Both the position numbers and the translations under genes were made by a program. Positions 10,481 to 21,697 of a DNA stretch of 64,000 nucleotides are shown one piece after another; positions within the stretch are counted from its first letter, which is position 1; every line of letters starts with the position of its first letter. Source of the stretch: Triatoma infestans (lineage: Eukaryota; Arthropoda; Insecta; Hemiptera; Reduviidae); the NCBI GenBank assembly GCA_011037195.1, contig JAAEAF010003317.1, positions 33,904 through 97,903 on the forward strand, in the 5' to 3' direction. The notes under the pieces were generated by a model. That model saw only the letters and a program-made list of their open reading frames with translations. It searched no databases and was not told the origin of the DNA.

Positions 10481-11740
10481 TAAAAAGGAAAATTTCGAGT
10501 CGATATGAAACTGATCTCTATATTAGCATATTACTTGACATTAAGTATGAAATTTGAACTTCGTAATTTTGGCATTTTGAATTTATTGACAATGATTGAA
10601 ATATCCCAATTAGTAGGTAATTAACATGCCGGTGGTGATAATCTGTATTGTAATTCGCTGATTGAATTTATATCAAATTACACTAAAGCATTTCATGTTT
10701 TATTACTTTAATTTCAATATAAAAAGCTGTAAATTAATATAAAATTAATTACAATTAATTAATTAATTAATCACTTTTCAAGTTTCGACAATTTTTGGAT
10801 ACGTGATAGTGATTTGGAAATGGCCAAATTGTTGTTATTGGTGGATGTAGTACTTTAGTATTGATTGTATACTACTAACCAATAGCTCTCCTATTATCTC
10901 TAGTGAAGTGAAACTAATCTGATGACGAAATAATCATCTCTATTAGTTTGGGAACGCTTTAATTGTGACCATGGATTAGTAGCTAAATAATGCCATACTA
11001 AATTGTGTATCTAAATTTACTTGTGAGTGCCTATGTAAGTAATTACTGCATATTATATGTTTATTATTTATAATCCAACTGTTTAAGTTTTCCCAGCACC
11101 TTCTAGATTGAAATTCAAGCATCTGGAAGGTATATCCAAATTCAGTGTTATAAGAAACAATAGAAAACAGGAATCAAGCTGCCATTAAAAGCATGAGTTC
11201 TTTGGTAATCAGCTGGAAAATGGAATGGAAATACCTACAGACACTCAATGATATAGGCAAGAATGGTAGCCGTTTCTTGATGCCAGGCAGGAAAGGTAAT
11301 GGAGTTGGCGATAATGTGGCAAAGAAAAACGTAGCCCTTCATTGGGCCGAAATTCTGTAGCGTAAGCTGTAGTCTTCTATAGAAGAGCCAAGAAAGGTGG
11401 AGGAATCCAAGAGATCATTGATGTGCACAAATCTCAATGAACTAGAGGCAGTTCTAATGTATTTCTAGAAATGATTTGAGGTATGTATCAAAGTGAGGAA
11501 AAATCAAACGCTAAAAACATTTTTACTCGTACATTAAATACACTTTTGAGGATCCTCAAAGCATGCATTTTTCGGCGCACAACCGATTTCGAAAATTTGA
11601 CACGATCGGCAATACTTCGCCTTACTAGTGAGTTGGAGAAAGAAAAAAAAAAAGCCGCGTTCACTCAGTTGAAAGTATGATATTGATAATATAATTTCTT
11701 TGTCCATTTTATGGTATATTAGTCTGATTGCCTTAATCTT
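10480..11740. other. Unassigned AT-rich DNA
   Basis: No convincing gene. The part at 11160-11460 is less AT-rich and might be an old coding or element fragment, but no motif could be recognised. Confidence 0.4.
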
Positions 11741-11756
11741 GTTACATTATTGAACT

Positions 11757-11792
11757 CTGATGATGGCTTGAGTATAAGCCGAAACATTGGTC
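11757..11792 (+). ncRNA. Hammerhead ribozyme-like motif with core consensus
   Basis: CTGATGA, then stem II GGCTT/AAGCC around a loop GAGTA/T, then GAAA, then AC-ATTG-GT and C. Stem III can form two pairs (A-U, C-G) closed by the tetraloop ATTG, giving a GUC cleavage triplet at 11790-11792. All core bases match, but I could not find a good stem I between the bases before 11757 and those after 11792, so activity is doubtful. Confidence 0.55.
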
Positions 11793-11910
11793 TTGAGAAA
11801 AACTTGTTTGAATCGGAACGAAACTCGTCAAATGTCGAATCATGGAGTGACAAAATTCTATCTATAATATCTCTGAATTGGTATTCATATCGTCAGACTT
11901 TAAAATTACA

Positions 11911-12054
11911 ATGAGATGTTTGTACGGCATGGCCAGAGAAGTTTTTAAAGAAAAAGAATTCTTTGTTGCTCTACGTTTCGGGTACCATTGGTGCCAGACA
12001 AAGAATTCTTTTTCTTTAAAAACTCTTCTGTCCATTGTCGTACAAACATCTCAT
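11911..12054. repeat. Long hairpin: 56-bp inverted repeat with short loop
   Basis: Left arm 11911-11966 and right arm 11998-12054 are near-perfect reverse complements (arms begin ATGAGATGTTTGTACG and end CGTACAAACATCTCAT). The loop of about 31 bases contains GTTTCGGGTACC. The arms could fold into a strong hairpin in RNA or single-stranded DNA. It lies about 120 bp after the hammerhead-like motif at 11757 and may belong to the same element. No coding content. Confidence 0.85.
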
Positions 12055-12079
12055 GATCTCTGAAATAGTTTCGTATGTT

Positions 12080-12840
12080 TTGTAGAATTTGTTTTAATCC
12101 GTCAAAACTCTAGACCTGTAAGTCCACATGGGTATTAACTTCAGGATCTACCTTGGAGTATCTATAAAATAGTTTTCAAAAGATTTAGTCTTATTTGTCT
12201 TATTAAGGTCTTGTGTTTTGAGTAATTATATTAGGTCAAAATTTGATCATGTTCTGAAACCATTAAACACTGCAAAAAATTTAATTACTTTCTGGACAAA
12301 AAAACAAATATTTACTTTCTGGATAAGAAATATCCTGAACAAATATAAGATTGTAAATGGTAAAACTTAATTATTAAAGGGATAGTTAGTAATTAGATGA
12401 CTCATAGACCATCTCTGAGGTCACCCTTTTATCTTCTTCACCAATCCTTGATCTTGTATTACTAATGCAGTATATATATATATATCATACATCCTTCTGG
12501 GCTTAGACACATTACACACCCAGATGTATATATATAAAAAAGTTTACTTCCCTTAAATTGTAGCTCATTAATAAAGCAGCACTGGGACATTAAGGGTGGA
12601 AGGGTTACCAGTAAAAGGGTTAGAATTGTCATTTACCCTTCTCGTGCATCTCTCTAAATATCATCCCTTAATAAACCTCTTACTAAATCATTAAATATAT
12701 TTTCTAATACTTAAAGCATCTTTTTTGTTTGATATAAAAAAAAAAGTTTTTGTTTGACAATAGAAAAAAATTACTTCCAATAATTAAAGGGAAAATATTG
12801 ACTTTTGTACATTATAAAGCATATTAATTGTAATGAATTT
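12080..12840. other. AT-rich unassigned DNA
   Basis: Contains a TA tract at 12473-12486 and another TATATATA at about 12526-12534. Nothing else recognised. Confidence 0.5.
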
Positions 12841-12849
12841 CGCGTATAT

Positions 12850-13220
12850 ATAAAATTATGGAACTTTAGAATGTGAAATATGTTTGGTGTGTTGTGTTTG
12901 TTGTATGTTTGTAGTGGTGGCTTGAGCGGTTTTTAAAATAAATATATTCTTTAAGTGAAATTAAATTACTTTATCATAATAATATGCTTATAAGTATACT
13001 GAAATTAATTGAAATAAACTCTTATTTTATAACTTAAACTGGCACAATTCTGATGTGTTCTCCTTGGTGTCAACAACAAAACTATATTAATTAATGATCT
13101 AGAATAAAGGCAAATCTCTATCACTGGCAAGAGTTTAAGGAGCGATTCCTGAAGCAAGTGTCCTGGCTTTGAAAGCAGAATGCAGACTGTCCGAAAGAAT
13201 GCCTTCTCTTACAAAATAGT
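12850..13220 (+). repeat. Dispersed repeat of unknown class, copy 1
   Basis: Shares an ordered set of blocks with 22225-22590: 'ggtgtgttgtgtttg', 'agtggtggcttgagcggttt', 'aactcttattttataacttaaactggcac', 'gaaagcagaatgcagactg' and 'gaatgccttctctta'. No coding motif. A solo LTR is possible but not shown; no second LTR or gag/pol was seen. Confidence 0.65.
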
Positions 13221-13610
13221 TGGCCAAGTGGCATTGTATTAATTTAACGGATTCTTGCGCCTTTGTCTCTTGGTTTGCATTGACCTAGATTGTAGTATAC
13301 CTGGCTCTATCCCCATCACTAATTACACTATTTGAACTATCTAATTTTCACAAAACTATTTTCCAAAACTATTATTTTTCCATTTCGTTCTTCCGCTACA
13401 AATGCTTTATGGTTTTGTACTTCTTGGAGCATTAATTTGTAATTGATCTGTAATTTCCTGATAAAAGCAGAAAGCCTTAAATACTTTTGCTGGAATTTTA
13501 TGTACTTTGTGATGCAATTGCATAAGATCTGCCACGCATTGCCACTCCACAATCGCTAATCCATCCTATCGCCACAATCCAACGATTTCCTCCAAATTGT
13601 ACACACTTAC
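13220..13610. other. Unassigned DNA
   Basis: Nothing recognised. A 71-codon minus-strand open frame at 13337-13552 has no family motif and is not called. Confidence 0.4.
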
Positions 13611-13611
13611 T

Positions 13612-13797
13612 ATATTATATTAGATTAGATGGTTAAAGGGGATATTGTACAGCGATCTGAAAGATCTACTGTGCCACCATAGCCATCTCATATACTACCC
13701 ATCACCGTGCTGAAGTGAGCTGAGAGGCTCCTAGAAGAGAAAATCCAAGGGTAACACTGGACCTCCGCGTAGCACTAGTCCAGCGTGCTACCATTTT
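13612..13797 (-). repeat. tRNA-derived SINE, tail type A
   Basis: In minus orientation: degraded tRNA-like head, body, and a 3' tail reading GCACAGTAGATCTTTCAG then ATCGCTGTACAATA. It ends in a CTAATCTAATATAA simple tail. The head lacks part of the B box, so it is an old copy. Confidence 0.75.
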
Positions 13798-13799
13798 AA

Positions 13800-14650
13800 A
13801 ACCTTTCTCTAATAACATTGTTTTTATGGATGTCCTGAGGAGCATTAAATGGATTGCAAGATTTCAAAATTTGAAGAAAATAAGTTTAAACCCCAATTAC
13901 AACTTTACAGAACTAAGTACAGAATTTAACTTCTTTTTTTTAATCTTCTCGTAAACGGTTACAAAGTGTTCTTCATCAAACTTGGAATAATTAACACTTC
14001 ATTAATACCAATCAGTATATGAATATCAATCAGTCATGGGTGCCAATTAACTTTCACCTCATTTCATACTTACATTAATTACAGTCGTGTGAATATTTCA
14101 CACTTGATTTTACCTTTTAGATTTTTTCCATAAAAAAATATGTAACTCTAAATATAAAATAAAATAAAAAATTAATAAAAAATACAAAACAAAACGAAGT
14201 AATTAATGATTTAATTATATAAAAAGGTTTTTTTTTCCCGGTTTATGTTGGAGATAATTAATTGTCCGTCTACATAACTGTATTAGTCATTTAGATGATA
14301 TTTACTATTAGTTAACAGTTACAAATGACTGGGCATTTATAAATGCGTGCAAGGGTGGCATTGTTTGGGGGGATTTTTTTTCTCTCTCTCTGCTTCCATG
14401 AAAACTAAAATATGATACATTAGGCCACCGTTTTTATGCCAAATTTACATAATTTAATTTTGTTAAGATATGTATCTTGAGAACAGCCGTGTGACTGAAT
14501 AGCTAACGTTCTTGTCTTTGATAATAGAACTAAGCTTCCAGTTGACCTCTATAGTAGAGAGAGAGAGGAGTTTCAATGGTGTTAACCGGAAATATGAGGA
14601 AAATTGAACAGTTACATTTAACCATACTGACTGAGTGAAGTCAAGTATAA
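13800..14650. other. AT-rich unassigned DNA
   Basis: Includes a hairpin-type end 'cgtgtgaatatttcacac' at about 14084-14101 that resembles the terminal hairpin of the microsatellite-bearing repeat. A short GA tract lies at about 14556-14567. Confidence 0.4.
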
Positions 14651-14679
14651 GATGATGAAATCTAGTAATAAATGATTGC

Positions 14680-15671
14680 TGAAATTAGCGGTGCTCTGAT
14701 GGATTTAAGAACTGAGTAGTAATAGGTCAGGCATTTCTCTCTGAAGCTGGGCACCAAAAGTGGGTGGAGCGAAGGATCCGCTCTGTTGGGCATTGGGTAT
14801 ACTAATGGGCCTAAGACTCTCGAGGGGACTGGGGCGGGGGTGGTTAGTCCAAGTATCAAACACTCGGAACCCATGGGTAAGTTTCCCAGCATCTTCCAGA
14901 CGGAGATATACGCTATGGAAGATGCGTTCAATTTAACCTCGATCAGGGATATAGGAATCAGAAGTTTGTAATCCTTTCCGATAGTCAAGCAGCCATTAGA
15001 GCATCGAGTGCATCGAGTTATCAGCTCTAAAATGGTCTAGGAATGCCTAGGTGAACTCAATAACTGAGGCAGGAGGAATAAAGTTACATTTGGTGGGTAG
15101 GGGCTTGTTGACATTGAAGGGAATGAGATGGCCGACGCCCTGGCCAAGATAGGTGCTACGACCTCGCTTTTAGGGCCGGAACTTTTTTGTGGGGTAGCGA
15201 GGAGATCTCAACCATGGTACTCCCTCCCCGGTTTGCGGCAGTCCAAGATCTGCCTGGGAAATTGTAACCAACGGAGATCGGAGGGCTGCATCGGCTTGAG
15301 TAATCTTACGGGTTTCCTCACGGGGCATTGCCGACTTAGAGGACACCTGGTGAAGCTGTGTTTGGAAAGTGACAGCTCATGCAGATTCTGTGGGAAGTTG
15401 GAGGAAACTACATTACATCTCCTAACAGAATGCGAGGCTGCACTCAGAGAAGATTCAAGAAGCAGCTGGAGGAGGGGGATATACCCTCTCTAGAGCCTGT
15501 CAGGGTATTGGGATTCCTCAGGGATCTCAACCTGATGGAGGTTTTGTAGAACGGATGTTCAAAGGACATCTTTTCGGGTGCTGTGGACGATAACCTGCGG
15601 CAACCAGGGGGCATAGCACAATAGATCGAAAGGTTGCAGTGCATAGGACCCCCTTCAAAAAAAAAAAAACA
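14680..15671 (+). pseudogene. RNase H LINE (I/LOA-like), 3' end copy
   Basis: 3' third of the same LINE family as 45.2-49.0 kb. Frame 14786-14971 begins RNase H: GYTNGPKTLEGTGAGVV, where the family's first catalytic Asp (TDGSK) is Asn, then FQTEIYAMEDAFNL with the Glu. The DSQAAI block follows in another frame (about 14980), then DIEGNEMADALAKIGA in frame 15128-15493 with the last Asp. After it come HCRLRGHLVK, a CRFC..C zinc-binding-like segment with LHLLTECEAAL, and the stop at 15491. The 3' UTR ends GCACAATAGATCGAAAGGTT then GCAGTGCATAGG and poly(A) from about 15658. Frameshifts and the D-to-N change make it inactive. Confidence 0.85.
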
Positions 15672-16010
15672 GGTCAGGCGCTCGATGATCTGGTCCTAGA
15701 TCACAAGGACAGACAGCGTTTTAAGTACGCTTTTATTTTAACGAAACCGGTCAATAAGTTGCGTGAATTATAGCTTTTAGGGTTGGAAAGAACTGTCGTG
15801 TTAGTGTGCCATTTTTTCGTGCGCGCTTACAGCAATCGGTCTCAGTCCTGAGTTGATCCTGTTCCACAGACATTTCTCCAAAGATATGGCTTATAGGATA
15901 CCTGCCAGTTCTTTCTTTCAGTTTCAAATTAGTAGCGGCCCCTTAGCTAGTAAATCAGCTCTTTTCAGTCGTCTAAACATGTAATCTTGTGAAGCTATAT
16001 TTCTTAGTAT
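15672..16010. other. Unassigned DNA
   Basis: Nothing recognised. Confidence 0.4.
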
Positions 16011-16014
16011 CCTC

Positions 16015-16165
16015 GGTTGATGAAATTTGACAGAAACCTTCATAGCAGATGTAATGATGGCACCTGAACAGAACATTATGTGTGAGTTTCTCACGTTTCA
16101 TACACACACACACACTTACCAATCGTAGACAAATTTTTGTTCGTATTCAGTCAGCTATTCTGATG
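16015..16165 (-). mobile_element. Microsatellite-bearing AT-rich repeat fragment
   Basis: 'gatgaaatttgacagaaaccttcat', 'gatgtaatgatggcacctgaacagaacatta' and a CA run at about 16100-16116 match the minus-orientation order around the microsatellite. Confidence 0.5.
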
Positions 16166-16639
16166 AAAAATCAATTTTGAAAGATCGTTGCACTTAAGGC
16201 CCACAGATAGTCATTTAACAAATAAATTTTCCAGAAGTAGTACAACCCTTTGATATATTATATGAAATAAAATGGAAATACGTTAGAATGAATTTTTTGA
16301 AACATTGTACATAGTAAAGTAGAAAGTATATATATATTAATGTAGTTCTGTAATTATAAATTTGTTAACATCAGAAAACTTAAGTCACATCACTTGAGTT
16401 GGTTAGTGGATATGCCAAAAAATTGTTACACATTATGTTAAAAGTAAGTAAGCTAAGTTCGGTTAAGTTTAAAACTTTTTCTTTTAAACAAGAAATGTAA
16501 ATTGCAAGATTTACTCTCCAGCGGAGCTCCTTTTCTCCTGTTTACTTCGAAAGCGGTACATTACCTGTTACAAATCTCGTGCGCTAACTTGGCCATTCAT
16601 AGGCAAATGACACATGGAACTCACACACAAGACTTAAAA

Positions 16640-17035
16640 AACAAATAATGACTAAAACGTGCCAAACTTCTTTACAGACTTCATGGAAGACGATCTAGAA
16701 ACGTATCAAGACAATCTAGAATTACCTGCAGAATTGAACCTACGTGGACTTATGGACTAGAACTGTGGGGTTCAGCCAAACCTATAAGCGTACTAACCAT
16801 TCAATCCAAACTACTTCCGCAAAGAAACTACGCTCCCTACTATGACACAAAGTTTACTCTCCATAAAGACCTCAATATACCTTAATGTACTATAGTTTTA
16901 ACATGTCAAGATGACAAAATATCTCAAATGCCATACCGGTCTGTATATTTCCATCTACCATTCCTGACAATCTTTCTCGTCGTTTAAATCGCCAGTGGCC
17001 CCATGATTTTCTTCGGAATTAATCAAGCACCCCTA
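16640..17035 (+). pseudogene. Jockey-type LINE RT C-terminal fragment
   Basis: Frame from about 16700 reads to WTYGLELWGSAKPISVL and IQSKLLPQRNYAPYY, the block after the RT palm in Jockey-clade LINEs ('WtYGiqLWG..iqtfQSKiLR'). A stop lies at 16883-16885. From 16960, in another frame, comes IPDNLSRRLNRQWPHDFL, matching the RRLkR..P.dLl end of Jockey ORF2. No poly(A) is clear. Non-functional. Confidence 0.75.
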
Positions 17036-17499
17036 CTACATCCCACAGAGATTGCTACCATTGGGTGGGTAGTTTCTCTCCTCCTGCTCCTCACATCAAG
17101 ATATCAACTCATCTCATCCTAATTACTTTATTGTTTGGTCAGTGCATACAGGTGTCTTGGAAAAGGTATAACCATTGACATCGAATAGAAGTGAATGGAC
17201 ATGTGATATCAGCTGGAGATTCCCTATATGGGTAAAAGTAAAAACCGTAATGATTTCAAACATCAGTTATCTCTCTGAGGGCCTTAAGTGTAATGAAATA
17301 CGATGTATACTGTTTTCAGGCTAGGATCCTTATAGGTTTTCAGAATCTCTATTAAAGTATTCAACATTTTAAAGGTTTTAATAGTGTTAAATGTTTGCCA
17401 AAAATGTAAAATATTACTTCAAAATCTAAAACCTTATTTTTAAAAATAGTCATTTCACATATTCAGCAAGAAAATGTTTGGTTTTTATGTAATAAGTGA

Positions 17500-17647
17500 T
17501 ATAATTCTTTTCATTTTACTTTCTCTCACTCCTAGTAAGAGGAAGTATTGTAATCGTGTTAAATTTTCGATATTGAGTTTTCACCGGAAATATCCGTTTG
17601 AGGTCCCCTGAGTCCAAAAAAGTGGTTTTTAACAAATGGTCTGTGTA

Positions 17648-17680
<33 letters not shown>

Positions 17681-18540
17681 CTGTGTGTTTGTGAACAGCA
17701 TAGCTCAAAAACGAAAAACCGTAGAAAGCTGAAACTTGATATTCCGTTTAAGTATCACTATGCGATCTGACTGTGCGTTATCTGTCAAAATTCCTCCACC
17801 GGAAGTACTACTTTACTAGTTGTTTTTTTTACTTTTTTGCGTTTTTCCAAAAATGGCTCCAACGATTTTCTTTAATCTTGGTACATCAACTATACATACA
17901 AGGTGCTACAACTTTTATTTGAAACATTTCTCTGGGAAAATTCATTTAAGGGCACTTTTGGGGGAGGGGAGGGGTTAGGTTTTCCTCTAAAGTGCTATTT
18001 CAGTTTATTGTGCAATTCGGTCATATAAATAATGTTAATTAGAGTTAAATATGTTGTTGAAATTCCGAGTTTGAGGAAACTCGGATAACCGGAAGTGCTT
18101 TTGTTTTAACACTTTACTAAATGACTTTTTCGCGATTTTCTCAAAAATGGCGCCGACGATTTTCTTGAAACTTCAGATATAAACTAAACATTCAAAGATC
18201 TACAACTTTTATATAAAATATTTCTCTGGAAAAATTCATTTAAGGGCACTTTTAGGAGTGGGGGTAGGGTTACAGCTTCCTCTAAAGTGGCATCATACTT
18301 GATTATACAACTCTATCATCCAAATGAAATTAATTAGAAATAAATAGATGATCAAAATTCCGAGTTTAAAGGAAATCAGTAAACTGGAAGTACGCTTTTA
18401 CTGAATAGTTTCTTTCAGTTTTCGACAAATTTCATTAAATTTGGTGCACAAACTATAACCCAGTTCTCAATTATAATTTTGAGAACTGGAGTAAGAGAAA
18501 GTTGTGTGAGTGTTTCACACCAGATTTTTTTTTTAAAACT
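17500..18540 (+). mobile_element. Microsatellite-bearing AT-rich repeat, most complete copy
   Basis: Non-coding element of about 1 kb. Start: CTTTCTCTCACTCC with TAGTAAGAGGAAGTATTG, then TTCACCGGAAATATCCG, GAGGTCCCCTGAGT, a TG microsatellite at 17640-17695, then 'gaacagcatagctcaaaaacg'. The interior has three units each opened by a CCGGAAGT-type block (17799, 18089, 18384, the last CTGGAAGT), so a period of about 290 bp, each followed by 'ttttactgaatg', 'gcgattttctcaaaaatgg', 'gaaacatttctctgg' and 'ttaagggcacttttg'. End: GGAGTAAGAGAAAG, the inverted complement of the start, then hairpin GTGTGAGTGTTTCACAC and CAGATTTTT. No open frame of interest. Architecture suggests a HINE/Helentron-like element (inference). 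Confidence 0.75.
17650..17690. repeat. (TG)n microsatellite inside the repeat
   Basis: Near-perfect TG run between the CCCCTGAGT block and the 'gaacagcatagctc' block, at the same place as in the other copies. Confidence 0.9.
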
Positions 18541-18809
18541 AAAATATAAACGAAATATATAAATATATAAAGTTAACTAGCTACTATAAACCATAAAAGC
18601 TACTTTTATTACTATAAAATAATAATAAAAAAATATATTTTCAACCATCCTGTTATTATCAACAATTACGCTCCATTAAGTTGAAGATTATATAAAAATG
18701 AAACCCATTTGAAGTTCGCAAATACTATTCAAAATATTTTATTTATAATGGTTTAGAATAAAATGTTTACATGAGCAGTATTTTTTTATTTTATTATTAT
18801 TTCTTACTC

Positions 18810-19690
18810 CTAGTAAGCAAAGAGTAAGTATTGCGACCGTATGAAATTTTCAAAATTGAGTTACATTGAAAAATATACTTTTGAGCTGTGCTGAGCACGA
18901 AAAAATGATTTAACGAATATGTATGCTGTATATGTATGCTTTGTGTGTGTGTGTGAACACAATATCTGAAAAAACGTAAAACGCAGGAAGCTCCGTTTAC
19001 ATACTGCCTCCTTATCTGTCACGAAGGTTTTAGACAAAATTCATAGCCCGGAAGGGGGGATTTTACTGAGTGAATGTTTCAGTTTTTCGCGTTTTTCTAC
19101 GAAAAAGTTCTAACGATTCCTTGAACTTCGTATACTATCTTCTCTATAAATACTTATAACTTTTATTTGAAACATTTGCCCGGAAAAATTGATTTTGAGG
19201 GTTCTGAGGGAACATTATACTTCCATCTAAAATGCCACTTCAGTGAAATATATGGTTTTACCACTTATGTTATTTTAATATACATTAGCATGAATGATAG
19301 AATTCCAAACTTGAGGAAAATCAATTAACCGGAAGTGCTATTGTACAAAATACGTTTTTGATTTTTTTGGAATTTTCTTGAAAACGGCTACAAAAAGATT
19401 TTCTTTAAACTTGAAATGCTCACTGCAAAGATAAAAACGTTCACTTTTATTTAATACATTTATCAAAAAAAAATAACGTTAATGGAGTTTTGGGGCTACC
19501 ATGACGCTCCTATATTCTTGAGACAGAGTGGACCACAGTGACCACTCAGGTACCACCTTTCTTTTCAACCAACTAAACGTTTTGTAAACATTACAATATT
19601 ATAAGGAAAAGTTGTTTAAATTGCATTATTTGGATAAATAGAAAGTCGTAAGAGGGTTTCACATCAGACTTTTTGACGCAGTGTATGGCG
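18810..19690 (+). mobile_element. Microsatellite-bearing AT-rich repeat copy
   Basis: Starts 'ttcttactcctagtaagcaaagagtaagtattgcgaccg', has a short TG run at about 18940-18955, CCGGAAG blocks at about 19050 and 19330, and ends 'agaaagtcgtaagagggtttcacatcagac'. Same plus orientation as the 17.5 kb copy just upstream. Confidence 0.65.
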
Positions 19691-20270
19691 TCAGATTCAC
19701 TAGAAACAATTCCTTAATTACTTAAGAAAACTTCGACAAAAAAATCAACTATCGTGGAAGCAAAATTTTCTCTTGAAACACTAAAAGAATAAAAAATCAA
19801 AGTCGGCCAGGAGAAGAACAAGAAAAATCTAGAAGGCATGTGTAACAGTTTTGCAACCTCTCATCGCAGACCTTAACCTCTATACTATACTATAAAACCT
19901 ACACACACAAACACAAATACTACACACCCTCATGGGACACATTGTGGTGGATTAGACTACAAACCGGACCACCTGGTTCACTACAGCTTACCAACCATAC
20001 ACCACCCCCCTTTTTTTTTTTTTATTTTTTTTATATACTAATACAGTCACACAAAACCAATGAGAGAGCTCCTCATGACCGCAACCATATACACTTTCGT
20101 AGAACTACAACACCGCCCATACTGTACTAGATCCCACATTTCTAATTAAAGGGTACATGCAAAAGATCTCACAAACCATTCAACCCCTAATTTTTCTCAG
20201 ATGGTAGGCCACCAGTATTTTTCTCTTCTTTCTTTTCAGCTCAACTCTAATAAATATAAATAATAAAAAA
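19690..20270. other. Unassigned DNA with CA-rich and poly-T tracts
   Basis: ACAC-rich around 19900-19925 and a T run at 20010-20030. No element recognised. Confidence 0.4.
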
Positions 20271-20274
20271 TCTT

Positions 20275-21665
20275 GGTTGTGAAACACTCACACAACTATC
20301 TCTTACTCCAGTTTTCAAAATTGTAATTGACACTAACTTTATAGCTAGTGAAATTAAATTTAATGAAATTCATCCGTACTTTTATGGTGAAAATCACAAA
20401 AACTGAAAAAATTGTTCAGTAAAAATAAAACTTCCCGTTTACTAATTTTCTTTAAACTCGGAATTTTGACAATGTATTTATTTCTAATTAATTTTGTCTA
20501 GATGGTAGAATTGTATAGTCAAATAAGATAGCACTTTAAAGACAAACATAATGCTACCCCGCTACCCGCTTAAATGAGTTTACCTGGAGAAATATTTCAA
20601 ATAAAAGTTGTAGCTCTTAACATATGTGTAGTTCACATACTTAGTTTAAAGAAAATCTTTGGAGCCGTTTTAGAAAAAGCAGCACATGGGAAAATACTTT
20701 TCAGTAAAAACGCACTTCCGGTCTTCTGATTTTCTTCAAACATGGAATTTCAACAACATCTTTAATTGTAATTAATATTATTTTCATGACAGAATTGTGT
20801 AATAAACTGAACTGGCACATTAAAGAGCGACCAAATCCTACCCCTCCCCCAAAAGTACCTTTAAGTGCTTTTTCTTGGAGAAATGTTTCAAATAAAAATT
20901 GTAGATCTTTGTATGTCTAGTTGATATATCAAGTTTAAAACAAATCGTTGGACCCATTTTCGAGAAAATTGCAAAAAATTAAAAAAAAAACTGACGGCGA
21001 TTTTTCAAAATGTTTTATTGGTGATTGTACTGCTTATGTAGTTTTTAATATGCACTGTAATCCGAAAAAAATTGAAATGTGACGACGTCACGAATTCGCA
21101 AAGAAAACATTTCAAAATCAATTTTTCCTGAAAAATGTTTCAATTAATAAATGATAGATTTTCTGTTTAGTTTAGCATTCCAACTTTAAAGAAAATTAAA
21201 GAAAAGTATAGAAGTGCATTTAATGAACTCTAACTTGTTTAGATAGTAAGAACCGGAAATTGTACTGGAGTGATAATTTAGGGGAACCGTTAACAGTGCT
21301 AGCTCGCATAGAACTCCAAAATAAAATTTTCCTAGAAAATTCTTCCAGAACAAAAGTGATAGATTTTCATTTGTACTTAATATTTTAGCGAAGATTAAAG
21401 AATAAAATCGTAGAAGCTATTTTTGAGGAAAATCTAAAAAAAAGAAGAAAAAAAAAATTGATAAAGTCGAACTTCCGGATTACGGATTTTGATTGAAACC
21501 TTCGAGCCGGATACAATGATGGTATCTAAGCGGAACATTATCGATGAGCAGCCTGCCTGGGAGTTTTTTCTTTTTTTCATTTTTGAGATATTTTGTTCAC
21601 AGATACAACAACACACACGTATATACAGACCACTCGCTACAATATACTTGTTCCGAATCCCGAGG
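20275..21665 (-). mobile_element. Microsatellite-bearing AT-rich repeat, long copy
   Basis: Begins with the inverted end 'gtgaaacactcacacaactatctcttactcc', then ACTTCCCG (20430), ACTTCCGG (20714) and ACTTCCGG (21473) blocks consistent with units of about 285 bp, and 'gatattttgttcacagata' plus a short CA run at about 21600-21622. Minus orientation. It faces the plus copies at 17.5 and 18.8 kb, giving a large inverted arrangement. Confidence 0.65.
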
Positions 21666-21697
21666 GATCTGCAAAACCTACTACATAGTTGTTGTGA

